A stretch of DNA of 64,000 bases from Chondrosia reniformis (lineage: Eukaryota > Porifera > Demospongiae > Chondrillida > Chondrillidae), in assembly GCA_947172415.1 (NCBI GenBank), contig OX359201.1, positions 248,001-312,000 of the forward strand, in the 5' to 3' direction. Numbering within the stretch: the first letter of the stretch is position 1; each line of letters starts with the position of its first letter. Shown piece by piece: positions 1 through 12,500 of the stretch. Both the position numbers and the translations under genes were made by a program. The notes beneath the pieces are model-generated. The model saw only the letters and a program-made list of their open reading frames with translations. It searched no databases and was not told the DNA's origin.

Positions 1-822
1 TTTCTCTGCGGTATCGTAACGTGTATTCCCATCCCGACCTCCACGTTGCACGGGAATATTGGAACGTGTATTGGAGCGGGTCTGCTAATGCTGTGAGTGT
101 GTGTGTCTCTTAAGCTCCGCTCTATAAACCTCTAGCTATGTAATCATGCGTGTCTCTCTCTTTCCTCTTTCTTACAGCGTGTTTTCAGTGATTCTATTAG
201 TATTAGAAGCGCCTATTCTTGGGTATTGTATTCCTCAGTTGGAATTTATAATTAAATTAACGACTCACGTAAAGAATTGGATGAGAATGATTGCTTATCC
301 AATGTGAGTAACACAAATAGAATGAAACACTTGTGGTTTTGACAAACTAATTTGTGATTGTAGTATCTATTGTGCAAATCCCTTTCAAAAATTATTTTAT
401 AGTTGACTTACAAATGTTGCCAAACTTGATTTGTAACAATGGTTAAATTTAAAAGATGTTTATATTTTGCAACTCGTAGCGATATTTATCAATATTTGTT
501 GTTTGTTATTTGCAGTGTTGTCATAGTAATATTAGCTCTGTGTGTGTCAATATCCACACTAATAGCACAAGGACTCTTATTTCTTCTTGCTGTATTCTAC
601 TTTGTGTTGACCATTGGAGCAAAGTGAGTTACTATTTTTAGTAACACTCATGATTATGATGTAATGTCATGTGACCTGTGATGTAGGGGAGACCATACTG
701 ATGAGTATGTGGCAAAGTATCACAACAAGTCTGGAGAGATTGACATGATCTTACAAGAAGACATGGAGGACAGCGATGATGAAGAGATACAAATACACTC
801 TGGAGCCAATCAGTCAAAATGA
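1..822 (+). CDS. Flower (CACFD1-type) calcium-channel homologue, 5' end outside the window
   Basis: Four exons can be read: 1-95, 178-303, 516-623 and 687-822 (stop TGA 820-822). All introns are GT-AG and all phases agree. The first exon is open from base 1, so the N-terminus lies outside. The product has several hydrophobic segments: GTCIGAGLLML into VFSVILLVLEAPILGYC, then VVIVILALCVSISTLIAQ and GLLFLLAVFYFVLTIGAK. It ends in a hydrophilic, acidic tail (EDMEDSDDEEIQ). The order of a helix with an acidic residue before a Pro (LEAP), a short loop, and a pair of helices ending in a GAKGD turn is that of the flower/CACFD1 family, synaptic-vesicle and plasma-membrane proteins linked to calcium entry and endocytosis. 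This is the only clear plus-strand gene and it converges on EXD3. Family assignment is from pattern, not a search. Confidence 0.68.
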
Positions 823-1111
823 TATTCATGGCTTGCAATAGAAACATGAGTATTGTAACACTTATATGCTTGTTTTTTTAATTAACAAACTGTCTTATTA
901 ATATCCAATTCATTTCATTGCCAATTTCTGTGAATTAAAATGATGTTTTCCTCTCTTGCCTTCTCTCACTGAAGGAAAAACTCCAAATGGAGCAACAGTT
1001 ATATATAGATCCTTATCTAAACCACAACCATTTCAACAAACATGCTGTATCAAAACATTTCATGAACTAATTCAAATCATACATGTCATGTAATAATTGT
1101 GAGAGGGTAAG

Positions 1112-4100
1112 TCATTTAGTGAAAAACTGTTCATATCTCTTGACAGTTCTTAAAAAATGGCCGCCTTGCCAATACACCTTTCCACAGTTGACACAAATAT
1201 AAAATTCTTTCACTTCTCCAACCTTACTGGGAGGAACCGACTCTATATCAACCTTCACTTGATTTTGTGTTAACAGCAAATCAGATCCGACAACCTTCAG
1301 GTTCCCCCATAGTCTCCCCTCTACAGCCTGCAGTCTCAGTTGGGTAGACCCTTCCTCGACATTGTTTTCTGCCGTGCCTTCAGAGTGTAAGGAGGCTACA
1401 TCAGCTTCACTGCTCTTTTGAGGTATACCAACCACCTGGAGGACTTTGGCAAATTCCATCGGAGCAACAGATAAATATGCGTCATTGTTACACACCTGCA
1501 TGACACAGAGCCTTATCTAAACCACAACCATTTTAGTTTGACACATTATATAAGCAACATACTTGACACCTGCTGAATATATCACGCTCAGTGACCTGAA
1601 CATTAAAGTACTCCAACACCTCCTTCACCTGATCCTGTGGTTTCTTTGTCATCACGTGATAACATAGCTGGTCAGGGACCTGGTTACGAGCCCAGAAGAA
1701 TGACTTTCCAGAGGTCAGGATAATCCTGTTCTCTCTAATGGCAATCTTGACCATTTCATATCGAGACTGTTCATTGGACAGTATTGCCGTGTCCACTCCA
1801 CACACCCTCAGCTGTCTCCCCAGTCCTTGGAACATGTAGTCCACTATGATGGAGAGGTCCTTGGGTCTGATGGGCGGGCCCAACAGCTTGGGGGGGTTGG
1901 GACTGGAGCGCAGTCTCACATCGCAGACCTCTCTGTAGGCCATGTCCACTTCCTCCTCTATCACGGCAGAGGCAGACTTCCTTGTAGAATCTAAAGTTGG
2001 CTCCAAATCAAATTTGGGGTCCACTGCCACTACCTTCTTACAAAGGAACTCATAGATCTCCAACAAGCAATATGCATCCAGTGCTACACAGTACATCACA
2101 TGATGGTCACATGAAAATAATAGGAATGATGTTGTATGTATGTAACTCTTAGTAACTTGTCATGTCATGTGACAGTCACATGACCTGTACCGGCATAGGT
2201 GATCTGTTCCTGTCTCAGTGGGCGTCGCTCCCAGTCTGACAGCTGTTGAGACTTGTCAAGAGGTTTTCCGAGACACCTTTGCACCAACCTGCTCAGTCCC
2301 TTCGGATTAACACTGAGGGTACCGCCATTCAGATCTACAAACGAATCCTCCTCCACATCCTCACTAGTTGGCAGGTCAGTGGAGAAGAGGGAGGGGATTA
2401 CCCTACGAACCTATACCAAATGTGGCCACATCACCATGGCAACAATATGGCTGGACCACACAACTGACCAGTTTCTCAAATATCTGTAAATCCAGCATTC
2501 TCTTTGGACTGCCAATCACATCCACTACAAAGGGCCATGATTTAGCCAACATCCTCATGTCCCCATCCAGCCCATAGCCAAGCTTCAGGACATCAGGAGA
2601 GGAGAGGAAACTGGAGAGAAAGGTCTTTAGAACTGCTATTGGGAGGGAACCAGCCAATCGGATTGGGTCTACTAGAAAGATGGCTTCCCTTGTAGCCAGT
2701 TGGAGGAGGGCTAACCTGTGGAGACCCACACGACACATGAGCACATGTAACCAGAAAAGTGGTGTGAGGGGACATACCTCTCTATTCCCTGGTTACAGGA
2801 GGACAGTCTCCATTCAGCATCAATCCCAACAACCTGGTCCACCTGCACACATCATGTGACAGTCATGTGACTGTCATGTGACTGTCAAGTGTAGGATACA
2901 TTATATAGTGTGTTATTCTACGTATGTACTTTTTAGAAAATCAACACAAATTTATAAATCCATCACAAATAACACAACTTTGCATACCATTCTACTCTAA
3001 AATGAATAATAAACAAATTAATTGTAAATGGGAATTCTCTTTTCCCTCTGCTCAACCCGACTGTACCTTGGATAGTACTTTCTGACACTCAACAAGTGTC
3101 CTCTCACAGTCCACCCAAACCACCCTGTCTGATGGAAGACTGAGCTGGTAGTAGTCTCTCCTTGCATCTCCACTGCTCACCTCTCTCTCCATCAAATAGC
3201 TACAGGTCCACACACAGAGGGAGGACATGCAATGGAGATTGACAGGCAGTCAACGAGACTCACTCTGTATTCTCTTCCATGTACACTTGCAAAGGATGAG
3301 GGAGAAGGTTTTGAGGGAGCTCACAGTAGCTGGCAAGTCTGGCTGCAGCCTTGAGGTCATTGTACCGCACCAATTCCATCACCACCAGCACCCTCTCCTC
3401 CTCACTGTGGTTGTCCATGGCAACCTAACACAGATGCTACACGTACACTGGGCCACTCTTGTCTGCACTACAGAACCTACCTTTAACAGTTCGTCCATGT
3501 TTGCGTCAGAAATGGCCTTTGCCTTGTAACGTTGATTCAGAATGTAGTGAAGGGACTTGCGAGCATTAGTACTTGCCAAATAAGGAAAGTCTTTCAATGA
3601 CAAACTGTACACTTTAATTAGTCTCCTCGCTAGCTTTTCCAATTTACTGACTGGAGGAAGTCTATAGTAACAAAGTAGAGGTGTCAGTGGGAATTAATGA
3701 ATAGGGATATACTCACGGGTGGGTGTGGTCAGTGTGGACACTCCCCTTGCTGCATAGACTGTCCAATAGCCCCACAAACTCAGTTTGCAGTAGAGGCTGG
3801 CCTGACAAGTACCACTCAATCACATTCATCTTGTCCACGGAGAGGAGAGGCACTAGAATGTCACTCACTGTAAAGTGCTCCCGAACCTGCAGCTTCATTG
3901 CATAAAGAGCTGCCTCCTTGAAGGCCTCTCCACTGGACAGGGTACACCTCACAGCATCAACACGATCAGGTAGAGGAGCTTCTGGTAAATGGAACACTTT
4001 GATAATGTCGTCAATGTAGTGAGGGAGAAGGGTGGGGATTAAATAGAGTACTTGCTGCTGGCACTCGCTTGGAACACTCTCGAGGCTTTGATCCATTTTA

Positions 4101-4765
4101 ACAATCTCTGCAAACTGGCCCATCACAGCTCGAGGCAAACAGTGCTGTCCTTTCAGTCCTCCTCTTCCGCTGTGCCTCACTACATACACCAGAAAGTGGT
4201 AGGGAAAGAGACACTGTCTTAGGGTGTCCTTGATCTCAGAGTGGACCTCGGAAGAAGGAAGGGTCTTGTGGGACAACCACAGCTTCTTTAAACTGGACAA
4301 GTGACTTGCATACATTAGAGAGTCCTCTGATTTCCTGGCATCTGATTGGTCGGTTGGTAATGCTTCACCCTCTGACTCCCATCCATCACTCTCACCTTTG
4401 ACCTCATCATCTCTAGTCACCAAATCCGGTGAGGTGGATACAGCACTATAGCTAGTAAGATCTACAAGTGGGCGTGGTCCTAAAGGTGGGCGTGGTCTCG
4501 GTCTCACAGTGGGAGTGGCACTTAATGGAAATCTCATTGGATGCTGTTGAGCTATAGCGTACAGTGGCATGGAAGTGAGGACGAGAGGAGGAGTTGTGGA
4601 GATACCTCTTGGACGCCACAGGGAGGATGTGGGTAAGCGAGGAGAGAGGGAGGACGGCTGGCGGAGCTGGTTTGTGGTGATTGAAGGGTCTTCCTCATTG
4701 CCGCTGGAGCCACTACTCGAGCTATCGTACTCGTTCTCTGATCCAAAGTCCCACGTGTTATCCAT
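1112..4765 (-). CDS. EXD3: EXD3 / mut-7 homologue: DEDDy 3'-5' exonuclease with Mut7-C domain
   Basis: Nine exons on the minus strand: 4765-3717, 3661-3481, 3424-3264, 3199-3067, 2842-2778, 2715-about 2465, about 2363-2191, 2083-1563 and 1495-1112. Splice phases agree except between exons 6 and 7, where I could not fix the junction. The first ~350 residues are a Ser-rich lead and a helical N-terminal domain. The nuclease motifs follow: Exo I GIDAEW, Exo II GYGLDGDM, and Exo III YAALD, formed across the exon 7/8 joint and fitting Y-x3-D of DEDDy enzymes. The C-terminus is a Mut7-C domain (VDYMFQGLGRQLRVCGVDTA) with a CxxC pair on each side (SRCQVCN, CVNCGKVYW). The total of about 950 residues is near the usual EXD3 length. 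Family members trim RNA 3' ends; C. elegans MUT-7 acts in small-RNA silencing. The only complete EXD3 here. Start is the ATG at 4765-4763; a GTG just upstream is not needed. Confidence 0.85.
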
Positions 4766-5096
4766 CACACACCATCTGGTCCAGCGCGAACTGTTTCGGC
4801 GATTTTAGATAGAATTATATAAGAGCAAAGTGATCCGCCATTTGTAATGACATCATTCCTTGCGCGTTACATACGTATTGCATTGCGTATGGGCCTGCAT
4901 TGCAGCCTAATTGTTATTATGTAGTTGAAGGTACGTGAGAGCGATAGCATTAAAAGCATACCAATTCATAAAACTTCTATTATCATTATATTAAAGAATT
5001 TACATTGTTTAAAAATGACAAAATTAATGGAATAAAATAAATGGATGACACTGGTGACTCTAACAGACGTGCTTAGATTGGGCAGTAGATGCAGCA
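4766..5096 (-). promoter_or_regulatory. Probable EXD3 promoter region with TATA-like box
   Basis: Spacer between the EXD3 start codon and the minisatellite. On the minus strand a TATATAA-type motif lies at about 4814-4822, some 50 bases before the ATG. Similar TATATAG or TATATAA motifs sit at the same place before the EXD3-N exons near 34270, 44965 and 60998. The region is otherwise AT-rich with no open frame. Promoter role is inferred from position and conservation among copies. Confidence 0.35.
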
Positions 5097-5372
5097 GACG
5101 AGGAGTGACGTAGCAGGTGAGGAGTGACGCAGCAGGTGAGGATTGACGTAACAGGTCAGGAGTGATGTAGCAGGTGAGGATTGACGTAACAGGTCAGGAG
5201 TGACGTAGCAGGTGAGGAGTGATGTAGCAGGTGAGGATTGACGTAACAGGTCAGGAGTGATGTAGCAGGCGAGGAGTGACGTAGCAGGTGAGGATTGACG
5301 TAGCAGGTGAGGATTGACGTAGCAGGTGAGGATTGACGTAGCAGGTGAGGATTGACGTAGCAGGTGAGGATT
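5097..5372. repeat. 19-bp minisatellite (unit GTGACGTAGCAGGTGAGGA), about 14 units
   Basis: Tandem units of about 19 bp, most with TGACGTA (close to a CREB/ATF half-site) and CAGGTGA (an E-box core). It lies about 330 bp upstream of the EXD3 start and just after the DEATH remnant of the GTPase gene. The array is open in several frames, so it makes long spurious ORFs; these are not genes. The same array occurs at 17618, 34592, 45232 and 61281. Confidence 0.95.
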
Positions 5373-5481
5373 GAGGTGGCTGGACAGGATTGATGTAGTA
5401 GATTTATAAATGTTACTCAATCCCGAGATGATGACCAAAGTCCATCCAATTAGGAGACAATTCATTACAATTAACTAACTT

Positions 5482-5725
5482 TCTTTAGTTCAGTAGCAAC
5501 TTCATGAATTCCACTATCTTTCAGTGCTTCGACAACGTAGCTTTATCTCCTTGTTCATCCCTCCATGATTCCAAGGATGTGTAGAAGGCTTCAGATGGAT
5601 CAGTTACATTTGCTTTATCTGATTGTGCAATGACACTGTTACTAACTCCTAAACGTCTGCACACTCCCTTCCACTTCTTAACTGCTTCAGAGTCGGCATC
5701 TTGAAGTTGAACAGTTGTCACTTAC
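5482..5725 (-). pseudogene. DEATH-domain segment after the GTPase-1 gene, 3' end frameshifted
   Basis: The minus strand encodes a DEATH-like core (SEAVKKWKGVCRRLGVSNSV, then ESWRDEQGDKATL). It parallels the intact DEATH exon at 18096-18442, which ends in KKVS and a stop. Here a short deletion after DKATLSK shifts the frame. The downstream part (LKDSGIHEVATELKKVS) can still be read in another frame up to about 5482. It starts only about 26 bases after the donor of the CARD exon and is separated from it by an in-frame TGA, so it may not be translated. Confidence 0.6.
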
Positions 5726-8700
5726 CAGTACTTTCAAGGAACTCTGAGATCATATCAGCAAGGTCCTTGTGAGTACCTTTAGTTGTGTTGGCATAGAGAT
5801 ACTCTTTTAAAGCTGTTAATTTTTTAGGAGATTTGTCTCTTTGTAGTATCATGTAGAGGTTATCAGCTGCCTCCTTCATTCCTTTGCTGTGTCCTATACC
5901 ATCAGCCTCGTTTATATCAATCACACCTTCCCTTAGTAGATCTGTACCTAGTCCTCTAATGTCACATTCTCTCAACTGGTCTAGGAAATCCTTTTTAGCT
6001 AAGAATTCTTTAATCTCCTCTGGCGTCACTCTTCTTCTTAAAGGATCATCACCTATAATAATTATAAGAATTATGTATCTATATTATATAAGTAAGTGAA
6101 GTGTAATAGTATATTGAATAAAGGGTCGCTATCACTAGTGACTTGATCAATCTTTGTACCTCTGTCCTGAGGGCCTGTATATATAGGTGATATATACAAC
6201 ATGTGTATATGCAGTAAGATGTTCTGTTAAGCAACTGACCAGAAATGTGTTGTTCCTCCGACCGTTCCACCAACTGAACAAAGGTATCATCATCATAAGG
6301 AAAGTCCTCCAGCTACAATAGAAAAGATGATTAATTGTTATGTAGATTTTCAAGCTGGTTGAACTGATACAATACAATACACAAAATTTTCATTATCTAC
6401 AGGTTTCAGAGAAAATTAATCACAATTGCAACATTACTGGTATAAACAAAGGTTGCACTGTATTCAATAGTCATTTAATATATAAAACTTCAATGCAACA
6501 GGTACGTATCATACTTCAAATTAATGATTTACATTATTGTTTTTGATTAATAAATGACTTGCCTGCAATTTGCTAGTGTCAATATTACTGAGCCAAATTC
6601 TTTCAGTTGTCAAGAGGGTTTTTCTTTTTACTTTGAAAGTGCAGACTCCTTCTTTACCATTATCTGCAAACACCATCAAATGATCTGGCAAAGGAGGGTC
6701 ATGAGTTATTTGACATGGAACACCTTGCTGAAGAGAAGCTATTCCCTTAAAGGATGTACCAGAGGATTTACGAGAAGTTTCACTGGTTTCCTCTAAAAAT
6801 TCTTTTCCAAAGACTTTCTTGCTGACATATGACAGCCTTCTTTTTATTTCTTGACCTACTTCCATGACAGCTTTGCAAGTTTGAGCAACGTCCCCAAGTG
6901 ATTTCTTTACACGAAGACAAACATCAAAATGACCTTCTTGCTGGATGAGGAAAACAGTTCTGCAATCACCCACAAACTTCAAAATTCTGTTATTAGACTC
7001 TGAAAAGTCTGGATCCCAATTTTGAAATGCAGGTTCTCCATTGCTGATCATGTCAACAGCCAATCTGTGAAATAGTCCAGTTGGTAGACAGTAACTTTTA
7101 ACATGATAATCATTTAAGAACTGGAATGTAAAGCCAAGGTTAACAACACTGCTCTTAGGGGGCAACTTTGTTTTAGCTGTTTCAGCTGTTAGAGCAAGTG
7201 GAATGTGAAAGAGTTTCTCTTTAGATGCAGCAAGTCCAAAGTGCTCTAACATGGCAAGCATCCATGGCATTGCTGGTACCACATCTGGGATTTCAAGCCA
7301 CTTTGTAAACTCCTTATTTGTGCAATTATCTACATTTATTTTGGCACTTTCCCAGTAATAACGGCATTGAGGATCCAAGGGCTCACATTTTTTGGAATAG
7401 TGCACTGTGAGCAGTTTGGACACTTTTTCATAAAAGAACGTAGCATCTGTGCACACCCAACTGTCACTCCCTGTCAGTTTGGGATGATACACATAAAACC
7501 CAAGGCATCGGAAAAGGTGCAGGAAAGCGATAAATTTAGCATCTGTTGGATTTTGAGTGACTCTGACAAACAAGCTCTTCAAGTCTTCATATTTCCATAG
7601 AAATCTCTTTTCGGTCTCTATGTAATGGGATACTAGCATGTGAAACACAAACCAGGCCTTTGGTACTGGCAGCTGGAGACCTGCCTCTTCTTTAGATAGG
7701 TGCCTGCGCAGGAGGTTAACCATTCGTTTTGACTCCTCATTCTCCTCTTCTGTTCCAACTAAGTGGCTGTCTAAGAGATAATATTTGTTTGCCTCAGGAG
7801 AGCATAATTTCATTTCATATGGCTTGTTTTTCAACCTACTAACTATAGTTTCAGTGTTTTTATCCTCCATATCTGCAGCTTTACTGCTTCCCAATTTGAT
7901 TAATTCATTCCTATGGGTCCCAACTAAGAAGAGACAGAGAGGTGGTAGTTTTGCTTCTTGTAATTTTAAAGAGCGTTTGAGTGACATTGTGTATGCTGCA
8001 GTAAAGGACTGCTCCATCAGGTCTATACTAGACTGGGTGTTGTCTTGCTCAATATCACCTTGCCCATCAGGATTGAGTGCATTGGTGTAGGGAGCTGTGA
8101 GATCCCTGGATGCCTTGAAGACTTGCACAAAGCTGCATGGAAAGTCAAGCAGGAGTGGTAGAGCATTCTGAAAGGCAGGCTGGCCTCCCGTGTCCAGGAG
8201 GAATAGAAATGTTTCGTCTTGAATACTCATTTCTTCTTTACTCCCTAGCTTCTCAATGATATTTGCAACGGCTGCTTCGATATTGCCTCCTCCATTGGCA
8301 GATTCTACTTCACCTGTATCCATTTCTGATCCCTCAATATCCTTTTCAACATCATTTTCACCTGTTTTATCTGGAACATTATCTATGTCCGTTGTCAAAT
8401 TCTTCTTATCCTCTTTAAAGCCACTCGTTTTTGGCAAAGTGTGAGTAGAAATGTTTTGACTGCTTTCAGTGTCTGCTATGTTCATCTCGTGTTCACTACT
8501 TTTAAATGATTCTACCTCACTTGTATCCGTCTGTGACACCTCAATATCATCTTTAGAGCCACCTGTGTTTGGTAAAAGGCTTTGACTATCATCTGCTGCC
8601 TTATCATTTTGCTTTAAATTAATTATGGTGTCTATCTCCTTATTAGTTTCAGATAAGTCTACATTTTGTGCTCTATATAGATATTTACTAAATTCATCGT

Positions 8701-9176
8701 CCTTTAATAATCTCCAAAGGGATTCTCCTTCTCCAACCTTTTTAATTGCCTTACTCACAGTTGCCACTTTAACCTTTTCCATCAGTGGAGTGCTTCGTTT
8801 GTCTTCTCTCACCTCGTTGAAGAGCAAGGTGTAAATGAGTGAGGATTTACCGGTTCGAGAGGAACCAGTGAACACATTTCTGATCACTTTTAGATTAACA
8901 GATCCAGACACTGATAATTCATCCTTGTGTTCCTTTTGGACCTCCTGTATAATATAGGACAAATGATGCAGTAACAATACATACAGTTCTCTGTTTAATC
9001 AACAAACATTACATACATGTTCATACAGTTGATATAAATCTCTTCTAACACGTTTGCTATCAATGTACTGTATAAATCTGCCTAATGTAAGAAAACATAA
9101 GTAACAAATTTCTGTATATATACCTTAAGATTGCTGACTTCCTGTTCTGAGTCATCACTGAGCTTCAGAGAACCAC
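5718..9176 (-). CDS. Death-fold GTPase 1: Roc-like GTPase with COR-like region and CARD
   Basis: Exons: linker 9176-9124; a large exon 8944-6563; 6312-6240; CARD exon 6052-5726, with a stop at 5718 if unspliced. All phases match. The large exon (about 800 residues) has P-loop GSSRTGKS near residues 27-34, a low-complexity acidic Ser/Thr stretch (SEMDTGEVES), G3-like LLDTGGQ, and G4-like VGTHRNE in place of N/TKxD. The Roc-COR-like part after it (KAWFVFHMLVSHYIETEKRF) resembles a winged helix. The exon ends at a GC donor. The short exon encodes LEDFPYDDDTFVQLVE. The last exon is a six-helix CARD-like domain (TPEEIKEFLAKKDFLDQLRE to KDLADMISEFLE). Likely a cytosolic NLR-like signalling switch. 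No ATG is seen at the 5' end, so the gene may start further upstream or be spliced from GTPase 2, whose last donor is phase-compatible. Confidence 0.7.
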
Positions 9177-9588
9177 CTGATGTGTAAAAATGTAAATAAT
9201 GGAAATGAATGAATAGACTTTTTGTGTGTTTGGACTTTCATACAATGCATGGTGTATTCGAACCAGGTTGAATTCAGGTAGGATGAACTTGCATGGTTTT
9301 CAACTTAACTTGTGTTCATATGAATACTTGGTAATTACACAAAGTTTGAGTAATGAACATGGCATTCAAAGATATACTAATGTTATTGTTGACAATAGTT
9401 TATCTTAAAAGGTGATTTTCACAGCAACGACAGCTACAGTGACTCAGAAATATGATGTCTAGGTTTTTTTGATATCTTTCGAAATGGAATTTTGTTTTGT
9501 ATGAATCCCTGTAACTGCTGCTGAATGGTGCATTTAATACCTGAACTGTCCTATCAGCTAGTCAGTTAGACTTAAAGTTGAACAGTTG
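9177..9588. other. Spacer or intron between GTPase 1 and GTPase 2
   Basis: AT-rich DNA with no credible coding sequence. Related sequence, including a block with cagcaacgacagctacag, occurs upstream of each GTPase copy (13030-13070, 37790-37820, 49000-49030). It therefore belongs to the ancestral unit, probably a long intron. The plus-strand frame at 9226-9408 has no support. Confidence 0.6.
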
Positions 9589-12500
9589 TCACTTACCAGC
9601 AATTCCAAGGAACTCTGAGATCATATCAGCAAGATCCTTGTGAGTACCTTTAGTTGTGTTGGCATAAAGACACTCTTTTAAAGCTTTCAATTTTTTAGTA
9701 GATTTGTCTCTTTGTAGCATAATGTAGAGGTCATCAACTGCCTCCTTCATTCCTTTGTTGTGTCCTATACTATCAGCCTCATCTATACCAATCACACCTT
9801 CTCTCAGTAGATCTGGACCTAGTCCTCTAATGTCACATTCTCTCAACTGGTCTTGGAAATCCTTTTTAGCTAAGAAATCCATAATCTCCTCTGGCGTCAC
9901 ACTTCTTAAAGGATCATCACCTACAATAATTATAAGAATTATGTATTATATAAGTAAGTGAAGTGTAATAGTACAATGATTAAAGGGTCGCTATCACTAG
10001 TGACTTGAGATCAATCTTTGTACCTCTGTCCTGAGGGCCTGTACTTATAGGTGATATATACAAGATGTGTATATGCAGTAAGAGTGCATGTAATACAGAA
10101 ATGTTCTGTTAAGCAACTGACCACAATCCTGTTCCTCCATCTTCACCAACTGAACAAAGGTATCATCTTCATAAGAAAATTTCTCAAGCTATATTAAAAA
10201 AGATAGATAATTGTTATGTAGATTTTCAAGCTGGTTGAACTGATACAATACAATACACAAAAATATTGAAAAACAGGTTTCAGAGAAAACTATCACAATT
10301 GCAAAATTACTTATGTAAACATAAGTTGCACTGTATTACAAGTTATTTAATATAATATAAACCTTTAATACAACAGGTACATATATCATACTTCAAATTA
10401 TAATGAGGATATTTAATATTATTATGTTTTTGATTACTAAATGACTTACCTGCAATTTGCTAGTGTCAATAGTACCAAGCCAAATTTCTTCTAATGTCGA
10501 GAGGTCTTTTCTTTTTTCTTTGAAAGTGCAGCCTCCTTCTTTACCATCTTTTTCTCTACCTACAAACACCATCAAATGATCTGGCAAAGGAGGATCATGA
10601 GTTATCTGACATGGAACACCTTGCTGAAGAGAAGCTATTCCCTTAGAGGATGTACCAGACAATTTACGAGAGGTTTCATTGGTTTCCTCTAAAAATTCTT
10701 TTCCAAAGAATTTCTTGCTGACATATAACAGCCTTCTTTTTATTTCTTGACCTACTTCCATGACAGCTTTGCAAATTTGAGCAACGTCCCAAAGTGATTT
10801 CTTTACAAGAAGACAAACTTCAAAATGACCTTCTTTCTGGATGAGGAAAACAGTTCCGCAATCACCCACAAACTTCAAATTTCTGTTGTTAGACTCTGAA
10901 AAGTTTGGTTCCCAATTTTGAAATGCAATACCTTCCTCAGGTTTTCTATCGCTGATCATATCAACAGCCAATCTGTGAAATAGTCCAGTTGGTAGACAGT
11001 AACTTTTAACATGATAATCATTTGAGAACTGGAATGTAAAACCGAGGTTAACAACACTGCTCTTACGGGGCAACTTTGTTTTAGCTGTTTCATCTGTTAG
11101 AGCAAGTGGAATGTAAAAGAGTTTCCCTATAGATGTAGCAAGTCCAAAGTGCTCTAACATGGCAAGCATCCATGGCATTGCTGGTCCCACATCTGGGTGG
11201 ATTTTAAGCCAATCTGTAAACTTCTTTGTGCAATCACCTACATTTATTTTGGCACTTTCCCAGTAATCACGGCATTGACGAAGCAAGGGCCTATGGTCAT
11301 TGGAATAGTGCACTGTGAGCAGTTTGGACACTTTTTCATAAAAGAATGTAGCATCTGTGCACACCCAACTGTCACTCCCTGTCAGTTTGGGATGATACAC
11401 ATAAAACCCAAGGCATCGGAAAAGGTGCAGGAAAGCGATAAATTTAGCATCTGTTGGATTTTGAGTGACTCTGAAAAACAAGCTCTTCAAGTCTTCATAT
11501 TTCCATAGAAATTTCTTTTCGGTCTCTATGTAATGGGATACTAGCATGTGAAACACGAACCAGGCCCTTGGTACTGGCAACTGGAGACCTGCCTCTTCTT
11601 TAGATAGGTGCCTGCGCAGGAGGTTAACCATTCGTTTTGACTCCTCATTCTCCTCTTCTGTTCCAACTAAGTGGCTGTCTAAGAGATAGTATATTTGGTT
11701 TGCATCAGGAGAGCCTAATTTCCTTTTATATGGCTTGTTTTCCAACCTACTACATAACGTTTCAGTGTTTTTCTTCTCTACAGCTGCAGCTTTACCACTT
11801 TCCAATTTGATTAATTCATTCCTATGGGTCCCAACTAAGAAGAGACAGAGAGGTGGTCTCTTTGCTACTTGTAATTCTGAAGAGTATTTGAGTGACATTG
11901 TGTATGCTGCAGTGAAGGACTGCTCTATCAGGTCTATACTAGACTGGGTGTTGTTTTGCTCAATATCACCTTTCCCATCAGGATTGAGTGCATTGGTGTA
12001 GGGAGCTGTGAGATCCCTGGATGCCTTGAAGACCTGCACAAAGTTGCATGGAAAGTCAAGCAGGAGTGGTAGAGCATTCTGAAAAGCAGGCTGGCCTCCC
12101 GTGTCCAGGAGGAATACAAAGGTTTGGTCCTCAATACTCATTTCTTCTTCACTCCCCAGCTTCTCAATGATATTTGAAATGACTGCTTCAATATTGCCTC
12201 CAGCATTGGATGATTCTACCTCACCTGTATCCATTTCTGACCCCTCGAAATCGTCTCTAAAGCTACCTGTGTTTGGCAAAAGGCTCTGACTATTATCTGC
12301 TGCCTTCTCATTTTGCCCCAGCTTAATATTAATTCCGGTGTCCATCTCCTTATTAGTTTCAGATGAGTTTTGTGCTCTATATAGATATTTACTAAATTCA
12401 TCGTCACTTAATACGCTCCAAAGGGTATCTGATTCCCCTTTTCCAACATTTTTAATTGCCTTTATCACAGTTGCCACTTTTACTTTTTCCATCAGTGGAG

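Noticed and set aside
5073-5465. ORFs rich in SSPATSLLTCYVTPHLL at 5.1, 17.6, 45.2 kb
   Set aside because: Readings of the 19-bp minisatellite; the frame cycles with the unit and differs between arrays.
7367-8834. Several plus-strand frames opposite the GTPase exons
   Set aside because: Shadow frames of the minus-strand GTPase; the same shadows recur in each paralogue.
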